From contig NZ_SJOO01000003.1 in assembly GCF_004331265.1 (NCBI RefSeq), forward strand, positions 62,001 to 126,000: a stretch of 64,000 bases of DNA, given 5' to 3'. Numbering within the stretch: position 1 is the first letter of the stretch; each line of letters opens with the position of its first letter. The translations under genes were made by a program, and so were the position numbers. The DNA is from Enterobacter wuhouensis. GTDB taxonomy: Bacteria > Pseudomonadota > Gammaproteobacteria > Enterobacterales > Enterobacteriaceae. The notes under the pieces were generated by a model. The model did not search any database, had not been told where the DNA came from, and worked only from the letters and a program-made list of their open reading frames with translations. Shown here in pieces: positions 1-10,361 of the stretch.

Positions 1-204
1 ATCGCCGCCCACAATCCCGCCGGGCGGGTGCAGCAGGTAGAGGTGGCAGGTTTCCCCTTCGGGATAAAACGGACGCTGGACGGTAAGCGGCCCGACGTGG
101 TGGGCGGAGTGCAGGAGGGTTTTCTCAGGGGTATGACAAAACTGGAGGGCAAGCGATGCCTGCCAGCCTTTATACGTATTATCAGTGACCTGAGTTGCTA
201 ACAT
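1..204 (-). CDS. ureD: Urease accessory protein UreD, N-terminal part (cut by window edge)
   Basis: Reading the minus strand from the ATG at 204 gives 68 codons open to the window edge, beginning [20 protein letters not shown]. It carries stretches characteristic of enterobacterial Ure[32 protein letters not shown]. UreD (UreH) scaffolds UreF and UreG on apo-urease for nickel insertion. In Klebsiella and relatives ureD is the first gene of ureDABCEFG, so the structural genes are expected beyond the left edge; that is inference. The start is preceded by GGA about ten bases upstream. Identification rests on recognised family sequence over a short fragment, but the match is distinctive. Confidence 0.9.
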   Translation of the reverse strand, partial: MLATQVTDNTYKGWQASLALQFCHTPEKTLLHSAHHVGPLTVQRPFYPEGETCHLYLLHPPGGIVGGD

Positions 205-310
205 GCTGCATCCATTTCCACACCATCGGGATACTTTTCAGTATGCCCTGGCGGAAATGAAGGCTGTCATATGAGTCGCTTATGGATAAAAAACGGCTGA
301 TGTGATTTTC

Positions 311-388
311 GCCCGGCGGCGCTACGCTTGCACGGGCCTACAGGGTAATGTGCAGTGTAGGCCGGGTAAGCGCAGCGCCACCCGGCAG
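311..388. repeat. REP/BIME pair
   Basis: Two inverted REP (palindromic unit) sequences, GCCCGGCGGCGCTACGCTTG.. at 311-343 and GTAGGCCGGGTAAGCGCAGC.. at 356-388, separated by about a dozen bases. They lie between ureD and the downstream end of the MFS gene, a usual place for these extragenic elements. Confidence 0.85.
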
Positions 389-394
389 GAAAGG

Positions 395-1861
395 CTAGCG
401 ATAATCCTCCGCATCCACATCATACCCGGACGGCTCCCAGCGGATCGCCAGCAGCGACGCCAGGCCGATAAACGGCGCCAGCGCAATCACCCAGAACACG
501 GCGGTATCCAGCGAGGCGACCAGCAGCGGGAACAGGAACAGCGACAGCGTCGAGCTGCTGCGCATCAGCGTCTGGTTGAGGCCCACGCCCACGCCGCGCA
601 GCGAGGTCGGGTAGCTCAATGAAGCAAACGTCATGGTATGCGCGCCCGGCCCGAAGCCCTGACCGAACAGGAACAGCGCCAGCATCGCCACGGCGACTAC
701 GCCCTCCGCCGCGCCTTCCGGTCGGCCAATCAGCGCCAGCCCGAGCAGCGCCACAAGCTGGCAGGCATAGCCCGCGAGCGACATCCGCCACGCGCCGAAG
801 CGCGGCACGTAGCGTACCGCCAGCAGTCCGCCGACGAAGGCAAACAGCAGGTTAAGCACCAGCGAAATGAGTATGGTGGTGAGCATCGACTGCACGAAGA
901 AGCTGGAGATAATCACCGGCAGGCCAAAGGCCACGGCGTTGTAGGCGAACGAGGAGACGACGGACAGCAGCGTGGCGAGCGTGGTGCGCCGCAGATAGAT
1001 GCCGCGGAACAGGTTGAGGTAGTTCGACCATTTTGCCTTGTTAACCACCGGCGCGGGCTGGGCAAGCGCATCCTGCGGCACGTGGGCGTTGATATTGTAC
1101 GACTGGCGAAGGATGGATGCGGCCTCCTTCAGGTTGCCCTGATTGGCCGCCCAGACCGGGGACTCGCTCATGTAACGGCTGCGAATGGCGATGATCGCCA
1201 GCGCGGGCACCGCGCCAAAGCCGAGGATGATGCGCCAGAGCCAGTCGCTGTGGCTTTCAGGCAGTACGGCGTAGAAGAAGAGAACCAGTAAGTAGGAAAT
1301 ACTGATGGCCGCATACCAGGTAGGGCACCACATCGCGACGCTGGAGGCCTTATTCCCCGGGCCTTTCAGTTTGGCGAACTCGCTCAGAAAGGCCATCGCC
1401 ACGGGAAGGTCGATCCCCACGCCGAGCCCCATGACAAAGCGCGCGCCTGCCAGCACATATTCGTTCGGGGCCAGCGCACAGGCGATAGCGGCGACGACAA
1501 AGAACACCATGTCGGCCATAAACACGCGGTAGCGCCCGATTTTATCCGTGAGATAGCCGCCGAGCAGCGCCCCGACGATGGCACCAAAGGTAATGGCCGA
1601 CGCCACCATCCCTGTGCCAGCAGGGGTTAAATTGAATTCGCGGGTAATGTCCTTGATGCCAAACGCCAGCGCGCCGAGATCGTAGGCGTCGAGAAAAATA
1701 CCGCCCAGCGCGATACCCACCACGATACGGGCGTTGGCCCGGCCCTGAGAACCGTCGTTAACCAGACGTGAAACGTCCGATGCGCTGCGCACCCACCTTA
1801 TGTCGCCATCCGGGGTGCTTCCTGCCGTTGAAAGGGGAGTTGTATCTGTGATTTCTGCCAT
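395..1861 (-). CDS. MFS transporter, sugar/organic-acid porter type
   Basis: A 488-residue inner-membrane protein with a hydrophilic N-terminus (about 45 residues) followed by roughly 12 hydrophobic segments. The first cytoplasmic loop reads GGYLTDKIGRYRVFMAD, the MFS signature D-x-x-GR-[RK], and the glycine-rich fourth helix region (VMGLGVGIDLPVAMAFLSEF) resembles the sugar-porter (YaaU/YgcS-like) branch. The substrate cannot be read from the sequence. It stands alone between ureD and plsY on the minus strand. A near-consensus CRP site lies 52-67 bp upstream of the start codon, which fits a catabolic transporter. It could serve an organic acid or aromatic compound instead of a sugar. Confidence 0.85.
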   Translation of the reverse strand: MAEITDTTPLSTAGSTPDGDIRWVRSASDVSRLVNDGSQGRANARIVVGIALGGIFLDAYDLGALAFGIKDITREFNLTPAGTGMVASAITFGAIVGALLGGYLTDKIGRYRVFMADMVFFVVAAIACALAPNEYVLAGARFVMGLGVGIDLPVAMAFLSEFAKLKGPGNKASSVAMWCPTWYAAISISYLLVLFFYAVLPESHSDWLWRIILGFGAVPALAIIAIRSRYMSESPVWAANQGNLKEAASILRQSYNINAHVPQDALAQPAPVVNKAKWSNYLNLFRGIYLRRTTLATLLSVVSSFAYNAVAFGLPVIISSFFVQSMLTTILISLVLNLLFAFVGGLLAVRYVPRFGAWRMSLAGYACQLVALLGLALIGRPEGAAEGVVAVAMLALFLFGQGFGPGAHTMTFASLSYPTSLRGVGVGLNQTLMRSSSTLSLFLFPLLVASLDTAVFWVIALAPFIGLASLLAIRWEPSGYDVDAEDYR

Positions 1862-1912
1862 TTTTCTTTTTGTGTGGTTGTGTTGTGTCTCTAACAGTTA
1901 CCACAGGCAGAA

Positions 1913-1928
1913 GGTGACCAAAATCACA
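1913..1928. promoter_or_regulatory. Putative CRP-cAMP binding site
   Basis: The sequence GGTGA-CCAAAA-TCACA matches the CRP core TGTGA-N6-TCACA with one mismatch. It lies 52-67 bp upstream of the MFS start codon at 1861, a placement compatible with class I or II activation. Prediction from motif only. Confidence 0.55.
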
Positions 1929-1954
1929 TTTGGTTATAAGGCATAACGAACGGT

Positions 1955-2569
1955 TTATTTAGCGTCTTTCTTTTTACGCTTGAGCTTCGTCCAGATCTTC
2001 GTTTCCTGACGCCGCCACAGGCGCTGAATATTGTCGTGATGGCGCAGCAGGATCAGGCAGGAGAGCATCGACACCGGGAAGGTGAACTGGGGTTTGAACC
2101 ACCATACGTAGAACGGGGCAATCAGCGCGCTGACGATAGCGCCCAGCGACGAGTAGCCGCTCAACAGAATGGTGAGCAGCCAGGTGCCGGCCATTACGCC
2201 GGTCAAATCCCAGCCGATAGGCGCAATCGCACCAAAGGCCGTTGCGACGCCTTTGCCTCCTTTGAAACCGAAGAACACGGGCCAGATATGGCCGACGCAG
2301 GCGGCGATGGCGATAAGGCCAAGCCAGAACGGCGTGACGCCCAGCGCGTAAGCGCCCCAGACGGGAAGCATTCCTTTCAGAACATCAAAAATCAAAACCG
2401 CTACGGCTGCTCCCTTGCCGCCAATTCGTAGTACATTGGTCGCCCCGGGATTCCCGGACCCGCTTTCGCGCGGATCGGGCAACCCGGCGATGCGGCAGAC
2501 CAGAATGGCGCTGGAGATTGAGCCGCAAAGGTAGGCGAGGATAATCATTCCAGGCGCGATTGCACTCAT
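1955..2569 (-). CDS. plsY: Glycerol-3-phosphate acyltransferase PlsY
   Basis: Integral membrane enzyme transferring an acyl group from acyl-phosphate to sn-glycerol-3-phosphate, the first step of phosphatidic acid synthesis. The protein has 204 residues from the ATG at 2569 ([20 protein letters not shown]), about the family length; a longer frame runs to 2659 but its extra 30 residues are polar and not family-like. Three conserved PlsY motifs are visible: [22 protein letters not shown] and [13 protein letters not shown]. Five hydrophobic segments precede a lysine-rich tail ([10 protein letters not shown]). It diverges from folB across about 107 bp, as in E. coli (ygiH). Confidence 0.97.
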   Translation of the reverse strand: MSAIAPGMIILAYLCGSISSAILVCRIAGLPDPRESGSGNPGATNVLRIGGKGAAVAVLIFDVLKGMLPVWGAYALGVTPFWLGLIAIAACVGHIWPVFFGFKGGKGVATAFGAIAPIGWDLTGVMAGTWLLTILLSGYSSLGAIVSALIAPFYVWWFKPQFTFPVSMLSCLILLRHHDNIQRLWRRQETKIWTKLKRKKKDAK

Positions 2570-2676
2570 AACGCTGTTCCGTTTTGAAAATGTATCTGTA
2601 TTCTCAGCATCTGTGGATAATACGCATAATTCGCCGGAAGTGGTATCCGGTTTAGCCAAAAAGCAGGCAGGTCGTG

Positions 2677-3045
2677 ATGGATATTGTATTTATAGAGCAA
2701 CTTTCGGTAATCACCACTATTGGTGTTTACGACTGGGAACAGACCATCGAGCAGAAGCTGGTGTTCGATATCGAAATGGGCTGGGATAACCGCGCGTCGG
2801 CAAAAAGCGACGATGTTAACGACTGTCTGAGCTATGCCGACATTAGCGAAGCGGTCGTGGGGCACGTGGAAGGGCAGCGTTTTGCGCTGGTGGAACGCGT
2901 GGCGGAAGAGGTGGCAGAGCTGCTGCTGAGCAAGTTCAACTCGCCGTGGGTGCGCATCAAGTTAAGCAAGCCGGGTGCCGTTGCGCGCGCCGCCAACGTA
3001 GGCGTGATTATCGAGCGTGGCACAAATCTGAAATCAAAGGTTTAA
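2677..3045 (+). CDS. folB: Dihydroneopterin aldolase FolB
   Basis: Folate pathway enzyme converting 7,8-dihydroneopterin to 6-hydroxymethyl-7,8-dihydropterin and glycolaldehyde; it also epimerises the substrate. The 122-residue product begins [21 protein letters not shown], nearly identical to the E. coli protein, and keeps the catalytic region around the conserved Glu/Lys residues (E22 in [25 protein letters not shown] with the catalytic lysine). A GTG directly before the ATG (2674) is an alternative start, but the ATG gives the E. coli length. A terminator hairpin follows at 3101-3128. Confidence 0.97.
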   Translation: MDIVFIEQLSVITTIGVYDWEQTIEQKLVFDIEMGWDNRASAKSDDVNDCLSYADISEAVVGHVEGQRFALVERVAEEVAELLLSKFNSPWVRIKLSKPGAVARAANVGVIIERGTNLKSKV

Positions 3046-3100
3046 CGTCATCATCGTTAAACCATTTTCGTTTATATAGGTCTTAAAGCTGTATCTTTCA

Positions 3101-3128
3101 CGGTAGCCGATGTGGCGACCGTTTTTTT
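3101..3128 (+). terminator. Rho-independent terminator after folB
   Basis: Imperfect stem CGGTAGCC-GATGT-GGCGACCG followed by seven T. It separates folB from uppP, which therefore probably has its own promoter or depends on read-through. Confidence 0.75.
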
Positions 3129-3150
3129 ATATCTTTTTAGGGGTTTATAG

Positions 3151-3972
3151 ATGAGCGATATGCACTCGCTGCTGGTGGCGGCAATACTGGGTGTGGTCGA
3201 GGGATTGACGGAATTTTTGCCGGTTTCCAGTACGGGCCATATGATTATCGTTGGCCATCTGCTGGGCTTTGAAGGCGATACCGCAAAGACGTTCGAGGTT
3301 GTGATTCAGCTGGGTTCTATCCTGGCGGTTGTCGTGATGTTCTGGCGTCGTCTGTTTGGTCTGATCGGCATCCACTTTGGCCGCTTACCGCAGCGTGAAG
3401 GGGAAGGCACTGGCCGCCTGACGCTTATCCATATTCTGCTCGGCATGGTTCCGGCGGTGGTGCTGGGCCTGGTCTTCCACGATACCATCAAGTCGCTTTT
3501 CAACCCGATTAACGTCATGTACGCGCTGGTGGTCGGCGGCTTCCTGCTGATCGCAGCCGAAGTGCTGAAGCCAAAAGTGCCGCGTGCGGAAGGCCTGGAC
3601 GATATGACCTACCGCCAGGCGTTTATCATCGGCTGCTTCCAGTGTCTGGCGCTGTGGCCGGGCTTCTCGCGCTCGGGTGCAACGATTTCTGGCGGGATGC
3701 TGATGGGCGTGAGCCGCTATGCGGCGTCTGAGTTTTCCTTCCTGCTGGCGGTGCCGATGATGATGGGCGCTACCGTACTCGACGTTTATAAGAGCTACCA
3801 CTTCCTGACCGCTGGCGACATTCCGATGTTTGCCGTCGGCTTTATCACCGCCTTTATCGTCGCGCTGATTGCCATCAAAACCTTCCTGCAGCTGATCAAG
3901 CGTATCTCGTTTATTCCGTTTGCGATCTACCGCTTTATCGTCGCCGCTGCGGTGTACGTGGTCTTCTTCTGA
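3151..3972 (+). CDS. uppP: Undecaprenyl-diphosphatase UppP (BacA)
   Basis: Inner-membrane phosphatase that recycles undecaprenyl pyrophosphate to the monophosphate carrier used for peptidoglycan, O-antigen and other surface polymers; extra copies confer bacitracin resistance. The 273-residue protein has the family length and both catalytic motifs: [16 protein letters not shown] near residues 16-31 and [13 protein letters not shown] near 170-182. Many hydrophobic helices span the rest. The start at 3151 is preceded by AGGGG. The gene converges on cca, with a 9-bp inverted repeat at the junction. Confidence 0.98.
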   Translation: MSDMHSLLVAAILGVVEGLTEFLPVSSTGHMIIVGHLLGFEGDTAKTFEVVIQLGSILAVVVMFWRRLFGLIGIHFGRLPQREGEGTGRLTLIHILLGMVPAVVLGLVFHDTIKSLFNPINVMYALVVGGFLLIAAEVLKPKVPRAEGLDDMTYRQAFIIGCFQCLALWPGFSRSGATISGGMLMGVSRYAASEFSFLLAVPMMMGATVLDVYKSYHFLTAGDIPMFAVGFITAFIVALIAIKTFLQLIKRISFIPFAIYRFIVAAAVYVVFF

Positions 3973-3980
3973 CGACCGGC

Positions 3981-4006
3981 TGCCCTCAGTCTTTTGGCTG
4001 AGGGCA
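3981..4006. terminator. Inverted repeat at the uppP/cca convergent junction
   Basis: Perfect 9-bp arms TGCCCTCAG / CTGAGGGCA with an 8-base loop. The hairpin overlaps the last codons of cca and lies 9 bp after the uppP stop codon. No T-run follows on either strand, so intrinsic termination is only a possibility. Confidence 0.45.
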
Positions 4007-5227
4007 ACGCTGTTCCTTCCACGCCGCGACGGCCTCAGTTCGCCGTTTCGTCATCTCTTCGCGAATCTCAGGCCCTTTAAATCCTGCCTCAACGACGTCC
4101 TTCGTTGGCACCGCTTTTGCCACCTCCCAGGCTTCGCGCAGCAAACGCCCCTGCGGGTAATCGCAGGCCTCAAACCCGGTGCGTCCGCGTACGTCAGCCT
4201 CGCTTGTTAAGGCGATTTGCTCTACGCGCTGGGGCTTGCGCCAGGCGTCGATGTTGTCAAACAGCTTAACGATGGTGGCCGGTTTCAGGATCGGGAAGGT
4301 ATGGATCAGGTCATGGAATTCCGCCACCAGTTTTGCCAGGTCGCGGATCTCATTTGGCACGCGCAGGCGCTGGCAAATTCCCTCGACCAGCTTCACGCCC
4401 GCCGGACCGTGCCCGTGGTGGCGCGGCCAAAACTCCTTCGGCGTTAATCCTTTGCCGAGATCGTGGCACAGGGTGGAAAAACGCACGTCCACGTCCGGGC
4501 TAAGCATGGCGGCCATGCTCAGCGTCATCAGGGTATGTACGCCGGTATCAATTTCCGGGTGCCACTTCGCTGGCGCCGGTACGCCAAACAGGTTATCCAC
4601 TTCCGGGAAGAGCACTTTCAGCGCCCCGCAGTCGCGCAGCACCTGGAAAAAGACCTGCGGGTTGCGGGTGGTGAGGGCGTTTTCCGTCTCTTTCCAGACG
4701 CGCTCGGGCGTGAGGTGTTCCAGCTCGCCCGCTTCGGTCATCGCGGCCATCAGCGCCAGGGTTTCATCGGCAATGCGGAAGCTCAGATGGGCATAGCGGG
4801 CAGCGAAACGCGCCACGCGCAGCACGCGAAGCGGATCTTCAGAAAACGCAGGGGAGACGTGACGCAATATGCGGTTACGCAGATCGTCCTGACCGCCGTA
4901 GGCGTCGATGATATGGCCGTCTGCATCCTGCGCCAGCGCGTTGATCGTGAGGTCGCGACGCAGCAGATCCTGCTCCAGCGTCACGTCCGGGGCTGCATAG
5001 CAGGTAAAGCCGGTATAGCCAGAGCCGGATTTTCGTTCGGTACGCGCCAGGGCGTACTCCTCACGGCTTTTCGGATGCAGAAAAACAGGAAAGTCGCGGC
5101 CTACCTGCTGGTAGCCCGCGTCGAGCATCTCTTCTGGCGTGGCGCCAACCACAACCCAGTCTTTATCTTTGACCGGCAGTCCTAACAACGCATCACGTAC
5201 CGCACCACCGACCAGATAACTCTTCAC
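3986..5227 (-). CDS. cca: Multifunctional CCA-adding enzyme / tRNA nucleotidyltransferase
   Basis: Adds or repairs the CCA 3' end of tRNAs without a template. In Gammaproteobacteria the protein also has an HD domain with phosphatase/phosphodiesterase activity. The 413-residue product starts [20 protein letters not shown]; the nucleotidyltransferase signature GGAVRD is followed by the metal-binding pair D21/D23 (KDKDWVVVG). The C-terminal half has the HD motif in [11 protein letters not shown]. Length agrees with E. coli Cca (412). It is downstream of ygiM on the same strand with about 60 bp between them. Confidence 0.98.
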   Translation of the reverse strand: MKSYLVGGAVRDALLGLPVKDKDWVVVGATPEEMLDAGYQQVGRDFPVFLHPKSREEYALARTERKSGSGYTGFTCYAAPDVTLEQDLLRRDLTINALAQDADGHIIDAYGGQDDLRNRILRHVSPAFSEDPLRVLRVARFAARYAHLSFRIADETLALMAAMTEAGELEHLTPERVWKETENALTTRNPQVFFQVLRDCGALKVLFPEVDNLFGVPAPAKWHPEIDTGVHTLMTLSMAAMLSPDVDVRFSTLCHDLGKGLTPKEFWPRHHGHGPAGVKLVEGICQRLRVPNEIRDLAKLVAEFHDLIHTFPILKPATIVKLFDNIDAWRKPQRVEQIALTSEADVRGRTGFEACDYPQGRLLREAWEVAKAVPTKDVVEAGFKGPEIREEMTKRRTEAVAAWKEQRCPQPKD

Positions 5228-5287
5228 GCACTACACTCCCGTTTTCTGTTTTCCCAGATGATACGTAAGTGTGGCAGAGAAGACGAG

Positions 5288-5908
5288 TTAGTTCATCCAG
5301 CGGTCTTTGCGTTTACGGCTTGGGATGAGCATTGGCAGCACGAGACCCAGCACCAGGCCTACGCCCAGCACGCCGCCGCCATACATAAACCACTGCATGA
5401 TGATGGTGCGCTGCTTGTCATCAAGCTGAAGATTAGCGGCGCTGACTTTTTTCTGCGCGACAATCAGCTCGTTTTTCAGCTTCTGGTTCTCTTCCTTCAG
5501 GCCGTTAATCACGCTGTCGCTCTGCGCCACTTTTTGCTGCATTTCAGCCGTGCGCTGGTTCCAGGTGTTATCGATATTGGTCAGCTTGTCGGTGAGGGTT
5601 TTCACCTGGTTTTCCAGATCCGGCACGCGGGTGCGCAGGCTAGGCACGTTGCTCAGCTCTTTCAGTGGTATCCAGGAGGTACGGCCCGTACTGTCGCGAA
5701 CCTGTCCATAGTTGGTGTCGGCATTGGTTTGTAACAGCACCACTTCCTCGCCGGCATTCACCGTACCCACGAGGCGATAATTGTCCCCGGGGCCACTGCG
5801 TACCCAGGTGTTGAGTTCATCAGAAACGTAACGCTTCTCTTCAGCGTGGACCGCGGTTGCGGCGCTAAAAGCGAGTAAAGTAAGTCCAATCAGGCGTAAT
5901 TTAAGCAT
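5288..5908 (-). CDS. ygiM: TIGR04211 family SH3-domain protein YgiM
   Basis: Predicted periplasmic, membrane-anchored protein of unknown detailed function. From the ATG at 5908 it has 206 residues: signal peptide MLKLRLIGLTLLAFSAATAVHA, bacterial SH3 domain (about 25-95; WVRSGPGDNYRLVGTVNAGE), a long coiled coil rich in K/E/Q (about 100-165), and a C-terminal hydrophobic helix (MYGGGVLGVGLVLGLVLPML) with a basic tail. The frame is open to 5983, but the start at 5908 gives the E. coli length and puts the signal peptide at the N-terminus. It lies next to cca, as in E. coli, and diverges from ygiF. Confidence 0.95.
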   Translation of the reverse strand: MLKLRLIGLTLLAFSAATAVHAEEKRYVSDELNTWVRSGPGDNYRLVGTVNAGEEVVLLQTNADTNYGQVRDSTGRTSWIPLKELSNVPSLRTRVPDLENQVKTLTDKLTNIDNTWNQRTAEMQQKVAQSDSVINGLKEENQKLKNELIVAQKKVSAANLQLDDKQRTIIMQWFMYGGGVLGVGLVLGLVLPMLIPSRKRKDRWMN

Positions 5909-6145
5909 ATCAGTCGTTATTTTCATAAATAGTGGAACGATAGTAGTGGTATCAGTGTCGCTACGCAAAGGATTCATCATCAATCGGAATCATCTGTGTC
6001 GTGCTTTTCACCACTTCAAACTTTTACGCCCGTCAAATTGCTCATTGCGTGGTAATTTGGCGCAAAATACTATGTACTGACAAACAAATGGCGAGGAAGT
6101 TCGCCTTCATCGACGCGTCTGTGACGCACGCAAAAGTACAAGGCT

Positions 6146-7444
6146 ATGGCACAAGAAATCGAATTAAAGTTTATCGTCGAAAAAGACAGCGTTGACGCGC
6201 TCCGTCAGCACCTGAATACGCTTTCCGGCGAACACCATGAACCGGTACAGCTGCTTAATATCTATTACGAAACGCCGGAAAACTGGCTCCGTCGTCACGA
6301 TATGGGCCTGCGCATTCGCGGCGCAAACGGCGCATATGAGATGACGATGAAAATCGCCGGTCGCGTGGTGGGCGGTTTGCATCAGCGTCCTGAATACAAT
6401 ATCGACATCAGCAAGCCAGAACTTGAGCTGGATCGTTTTCCTGCGGACGTTTGGCCTGAAGGAAAGCTGCCGGAAACCCTATCCGCTGAGGTACGGCCGC
6501 TGTTCAGCACCGACTTCTGGCGTGAGAAATGGCTGGTGACGGAAGGCAAAAGCCGTATCGAAATCGCGCTGGATCTGGGCGAGGTGAAGGCCGGTGAATT
6601 CCAGGAACCGATTTGCGAACTCGAGCTTGAGCTGCTCGAAGGCGATACGAGCGATGTACTGAAGCTGGCGCGCAAGCTGGTGAACCAGTCCGGACTGCGT
6701 CAGGGTAGCCTCAGCAAAGCGGCGCGCGGCTATCATCTGGCAGCCGGAAATGCCCCGCGCGTGGTAAAAGAGACGACCGTCCTGCGGGTCGCTCCGAAAG
6801 CCAGCGTGGAGCAAGGTATGGAAGCGGCGCTGGAGCTGGCGCTTTCGCAGTGGCAGTACCACGAAGAGCTGTGGGCGCGGAATGTGAAAAACGCGAAAAC
6901 GCACGTGCTGGCAGCGATGGGCCTGGTGCGTCATACCCTGGCGCTGTTCGGCGGCATCGTGCCTCGTAAAGCGAGCGCTCACTTACGTGATCTGCTGACG
7001 CAAACCGAAACGCTGATGCTCTCCGACGTATCCGCGCAAACGGCGATCTACAGCCCGCAAACCGCCACGGCAAAACTGGCGCTGACCGAGTTTCTGGTGA
7101 CGCGCGGCTGGCGCGCTTTCCTTGATGCGAAGGCCGAGGCTAAAATCGCCGAAAACTTCAAACGCTTTGCGGATATCCATCTTTCACGCCATGCCGCCGA
7201 GCTGAAAACGACCTTTGCCTACCCGCTGGGCGACCAGTATGGCGATCAGCTGCCACGTCTTTCGCGCAATATCGACAGCATGTTGCTGCTGTCTGGCGCC
7301 TATGAAGCCAAGGCGCAGCCCTGGCTGGAAAACTGGCAGGGTCTGAAACATGCTATCGAAACCCGCCAGCACATTGAGATTGAGCATTACCGTAACGAGG
7401 CTATTTCGCAGGAGCCGTTCTGGCTGCACAGCGGAAAACGTTAA
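6146..7444 (+). CDS. ygiF: Inorganic triphosphatase YgiF (CYTH-CHAD)
   Basis: Hydrolyses tripolyphosphate in E. coli. The 432-residue protein begins with the CYTH signature ExExK (MAQEIELKF; E4, E6, K8), followed by the rest of the CYTH tunnel domain to about residue 200. A helical CHAD domain (about 220-430) rich in conserved histidines and basic residues (HVLAAMGLVRHTLALFGG, FADIHLSRHAAELK) is thought to bind polyphosphate. An AAGG sequence precedes the ATG. glnE follows after 21 bp, so the two are probably co-transcribed, as in E. coli. Confidence 0.97.
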   Translation: MAQEIELKFIVEKDSVDALRQHLNTLSGEHHEPVQLLNIYYETPENWLRRHDMGLRIRGANGAYEMTMKIAGRVVGGLHQRPEYNIDISKPELELDRFPADVWPEGKLPETLSAEVRPLFSTDFWREKWLVTEGKSRIEIALDLGEVKAGEFQEPICELELELLEGDTSDVLKLARKLVNQSGLRQGSLSKAARGYHLAAGNAPRVVKETTVLRVAPKASVEQGMEAALELALSQWQYHEELWARNVKNAKTHVLAAMGLVRHTLALFGGIVPRKASAHLRDLLTQTETLMLSDVSAQTAIYSPQTATAKLALTEFLVTRGWRAFLDAKAEAKIAENFKRFADIHLSRHAAELKTTFAYPLGDQYGDQLPRLSRNIDSMLLLSGAYEAKAQPWLENWQGLKHAIETRQHIEIEHYRNEAISQEPFWLHSGKR

Positions 7445-7465
7445 CTCTGGCAAGGAACCCCTACA

Positions 7466-10321
7466 ATGCCGCTTTCTTCGCAGTTAGAGCAGCACTGGCA
7501 GACCGTTTGCGAACGTCTGCCCGAGTCATTACCGGCATCATCGTTAAGCGAGCAGGCCAGAAGCGTGCTCACCTTCAGTGATTTTGTGCAGGAAAGTATT
7601 ACTGCCAACCCTGACTGGCTGGCGGAGCTTGAGGGGTCGCCACCGCAGGCAGAAGAGTGGCGGCAGTATGCGGGCTGGCTGCAGGCCGATCTTGAGGGCG
7701 TGGCGGATGAGGCGACGCTGATGCGCGTCCTGCGCCAGTTCCGCCGTCGGGTAATGGTCCGTATCGCCTGGGCCCAGTCGCTGGAGCTGGTCAGCGAAGA
7801 GAGCACGTTGCTGCAGCTGAGCGAGCTGGCGCAGACGCTGATTGTCGCCGCGCGCGACTGGCTCTACGCCGCCTGCTGCAAAGAGTGGGGCACGCCGTGC
7901 AGCGAGGAAGGGGTTCCACAGCCGCTGTTGATCCTGGGAATGGGCAAGCTCGGCGGCTGCGAGCTGAACTTCTCCTCCGATATCGACCTGATTTTTGCCT
8001 GGCCGGAGAACGGCTCCACGCGGGGCGGTCGTCGCGAGCTGGACAACGCCCAGTTCTTTACCCGCCTCGGTCAGCGCCTGATTAAAGCCCTGGATCAGCC
8101 CACGCAGGACGGTTTTGTCTACCGCGTGGACATGCGTTTGCGTCCGTTTGGCGACAGCGGCCCGCTGGTGCTGAGCTTTGCGGCGCTGGAAGATTATTAC
8201 CAGGAGCAGGGGCGCGACTGGGAACGTTACGCAATGGTCAAAGCGCGGATTATGGGCGACAGCGACGACGCCTACGCCAACGAGCTGCGCGCCATGCTGC
8301 GCCCGTTCGTCTTCCGTCGCTATATCGACTTCAGCGTGATCCAGTCTCTGCGTAACATGAAGGGGATGATTGCCCGCGAGGTGCGCCGTCGTGGCCTTAA
8401 GGACAACATTAAGCTCGGCGCGGGCGGCATCCGCGAAATTGAATTTATCGTTCAGGTCTTCCAGCTTATTCGCGGCGGACGCGAGCCGTCCCTGCAGTCC
8501 CGCTCGCTGTTGCCAACGCTGGGCGCCATCGAACAGCTGCACCTGCTGCCGGAGGGCGACGCGACCACGCTGCGCGATGCGTACCTGTTCCTGCGCCGCC
8601 TGGAAAACCTGTTGCAGAGTATCAACGACGAGCAAACCCAGACCCTGCCGGGCGACGATCTGAACCGGGCGCGTCTTGCCTGGGGAATGCACGCAGAAGA
8701 CTGGGCGGCGTTAACCGTACAGCTCGATGCCCACATGGCGGGCGTTCGGCGCATTTTTAACGACCTGATCGGCGACGATGAAGGCGAATCGCAGGACGAC
8801 GCGCTCTCTGAACACTGGCGCGAGCTGTGGCAGGATGCGCTTCAGGAAGACGATACCACGCCGGTGCTGACGCATCTGAGTGACGACGCGCGCCATCGCG
8901 TGGTAGCGCTGATCGCGGACTTCCGGCTTGAACTTAACAAGCGCGCCATCGGCCCGCGCGGTCGGCAGGTGCTGGATCACCTGATGCCGCACCTGCTGAG
9001 CGAAGTCTGCTCCCGCGACGACGCGCCGGTGCCGCTGTCGCGCATGATGCCGCTGCTGAGCGGGATTATCACGCGTACTACGTATCTGGAGCTTCTGAGC
9101 GAGTTTCCGGGGGCGCTCAAGCACCTGATTTCCCTCTGCGCCGCCTCGCCGATGGTGGCGAACAAGCTGGCGCGTTATCCGCTCCTGCTGGACGAACTCC
9201 TCGACCCGAATACGCTGTATCAGCCGACGGCGACGGATGCCTACCGCGACGAGCTGCGCCAGTACCTGCTGCGCGTGCCCGAAGAAGACGAAGAGCAACA
9301 GCTGGAGGCGCTGCGCCAGTTCAAGCAGGCGCAGATGCTGCGCGTGGCGGCGGCGGATATCGCCGGAACGCTGCCGGTGATGAAAGTGAGCGATCACTTA
9401 ACCTGGCTGGCAGAAGCGATCATCGATGCGGTTGTGCATCAGGCGTGGGTGCAGATGGTGGCGCGCTACGGCCAGCCGAAGCATCTCGCCGAACGAGAAG
9501 GTCGCGGCTTTGCGGTGGTCGGCTACGGCAAGCTCGGCGGCTGGGAGCTGGGCTACAGCTCCGATCTGGATTTAATCTTCCTGCACGATTGCCCGGTTGA
9601 CGTGATGACCGACGGCGAGCGCGAAATCGACGGGCGTCAGTTCTACCTGCGCCTGGCGCAGCGCATTATGCACCTGTTCAGCACCCGCACCTCCTCCGGC
9701 ATTTTGTATGAAGTGGATGCGCGCCTGCGCCCGTCCGGCGCGGCGGGCATGCTCGTCACCTCCACGGAATCGTTCGCGGAATACCAGAAGAGCGAGGCCT
9801 GGACGTGGGAGCATCAGGCGCTGGTGCGCGCCCGCGTGGTGTATGGCGATCCGCAGCTTAAAACGCAGTTTGACGTCATCCGTAAGGACGTCATGACGAC
9901 CGCGCGCGAGGGCAGCACCCTGCAAACCGAAGTGCGCGAAATGCGCGAGAAAATGCGCGCGCATTTGGGCAATAAGCATCGCGATCGCTTTGATATTAAA
10001 GCCGATGAGGGCGGTATCACCGATATTGAGTTCATCACCCAGTATCTGGTGCTGCTGCACGCGCACGATAAGCCGAAGCTGACGCGCTGGTCGGATAACG
10101 TGCGCATCCTGGAACTGCTGGCGCAAAACGACATCATGGACGAGCAGGAGGCGCAGGCCTTAACCCGTGCCTACACCACGCTGCGCGACGAGCTGCATCA
10201 TCTGGCCTTACAGGAACAGCCGGGCCACGTGGCGCTGGACTGTTTTGCTCATGAACGCGCACAGGTAACGGCGAGCTGGCAGAAGTGGCTGGTGGAACCG
10301 TGCGTAACAAATCAAGTGTGA
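7466..10321 (+). CDS. glnE: Bifunctional glutamine synthetase adenylyltransferase / adenylyl-removing enzyme GlnE
   Basis: Controls glutamine synthetase by adding or removing AMP in response to PII and glutamine. The 951-residue protein contains two nucleotidyltransferase domains: the N-terminal adenylyl-removing half with [20 protein letters not shown] near residue 158, and the C-terminal adenylylating half with [20 protein letters not shown] near residue 685. Each keeps the G-x-G-K-x-GG and D-x-D metal-binding pattern. Length is close to the E. coli 946. hldE starts 40 bp downstream, preceded by GGAGTCAGGA, the usual glnE-hldE arrangement. Confidence 0.98.
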   Translation: MPLSSQLEQHWQTVCERLPESLPASSLSEQARSVLTFSDFVQESITANPDWLAELEGSPPQAEEWRQYAGWLQADLEGVADEATLMRVLRQFRRRVMVRIAWAQSLELVSEESTLLQLSELAQTLIVAARDWLYAACCKEWGTPCSEEGVPQPLLILGMGKLGGCELNFSSDIDLIFAWPENGSTRGGRRELDNAQFFTRLGQRLIKALDQPTQDGFVYRVDMRLRPFGDSGPLVLSFAALEDYYQEQGRDWERYAMVKARIMGDSDDAYANELRAMLRPFVFRRYIDFSVIQSLRNMKGMIAREVRRRGLKDNIKLGAGGIREIEFIVQVFQLIRGGREPSLQSRSLLPTLGAIEQLHLLPEGDATTLRDAYLFLRRLENLLQSINDEQTQTLPGDDLNRARLAWGMHAEDWAALTVQLDAHMAGVRRIFNDLIGDDEGESQDDALSEHWRELWQDALQEDDTTPVLTHLSDDARHRVVALIADFRLELNKRAIGPRGRQVLDHLMPHLLSEVCSRDDAPVPLSRMMPLLSGIITRTTYLELLSEFPGALKHLISLCAASPMVANKLARYPLLLDELLDPNTLYQPTATDAYRDELRQYLLRVPEEDEEQQLEALRQFKQAQMLRVAAADIAGTLPVMKVSDHLTWLAEAIIDAVVHQAWVQMVARYGQPKHLAEREGRGFAVVGYGKLGGWELGYSSDLDLIFLHDCPVDVMTDGEREIDGRQFYLRLAQRIMHLFSTRTSSGILYEVDARLRPSGAAGMLVTSTESFAEYQKSEAWTWEHQALVRARVVYGDPQLKTQFDVIRKDVMTTAREGSTLQTEVREMREKMRAHLGNKHRDRFDIKADEGGITDIEFITQYLVLLHAHDKPKLTRWSDNVRILELLAQNDIMDEQEAQALTRAYTTLRDELHHLALQEQPGHVALDCFAHERAQVTASWQKWLVEPCVTNQV

Positions 10322-10361
10322 TATTATCGCGCGCAAATTGTGAATCTTTCTGGAGTCAGGA

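Noticed and set aside
311-388. CRISPR-like repeats
   Set aside because: These are paired inverted REP units, not regularly spaced direct repeats, and no cas gene is present.
7544-8692. Long minus-strand frame inside glnE
   Set aside because: Complementary to the conserved glnE reading frame; no ribosome site or recognisable family.
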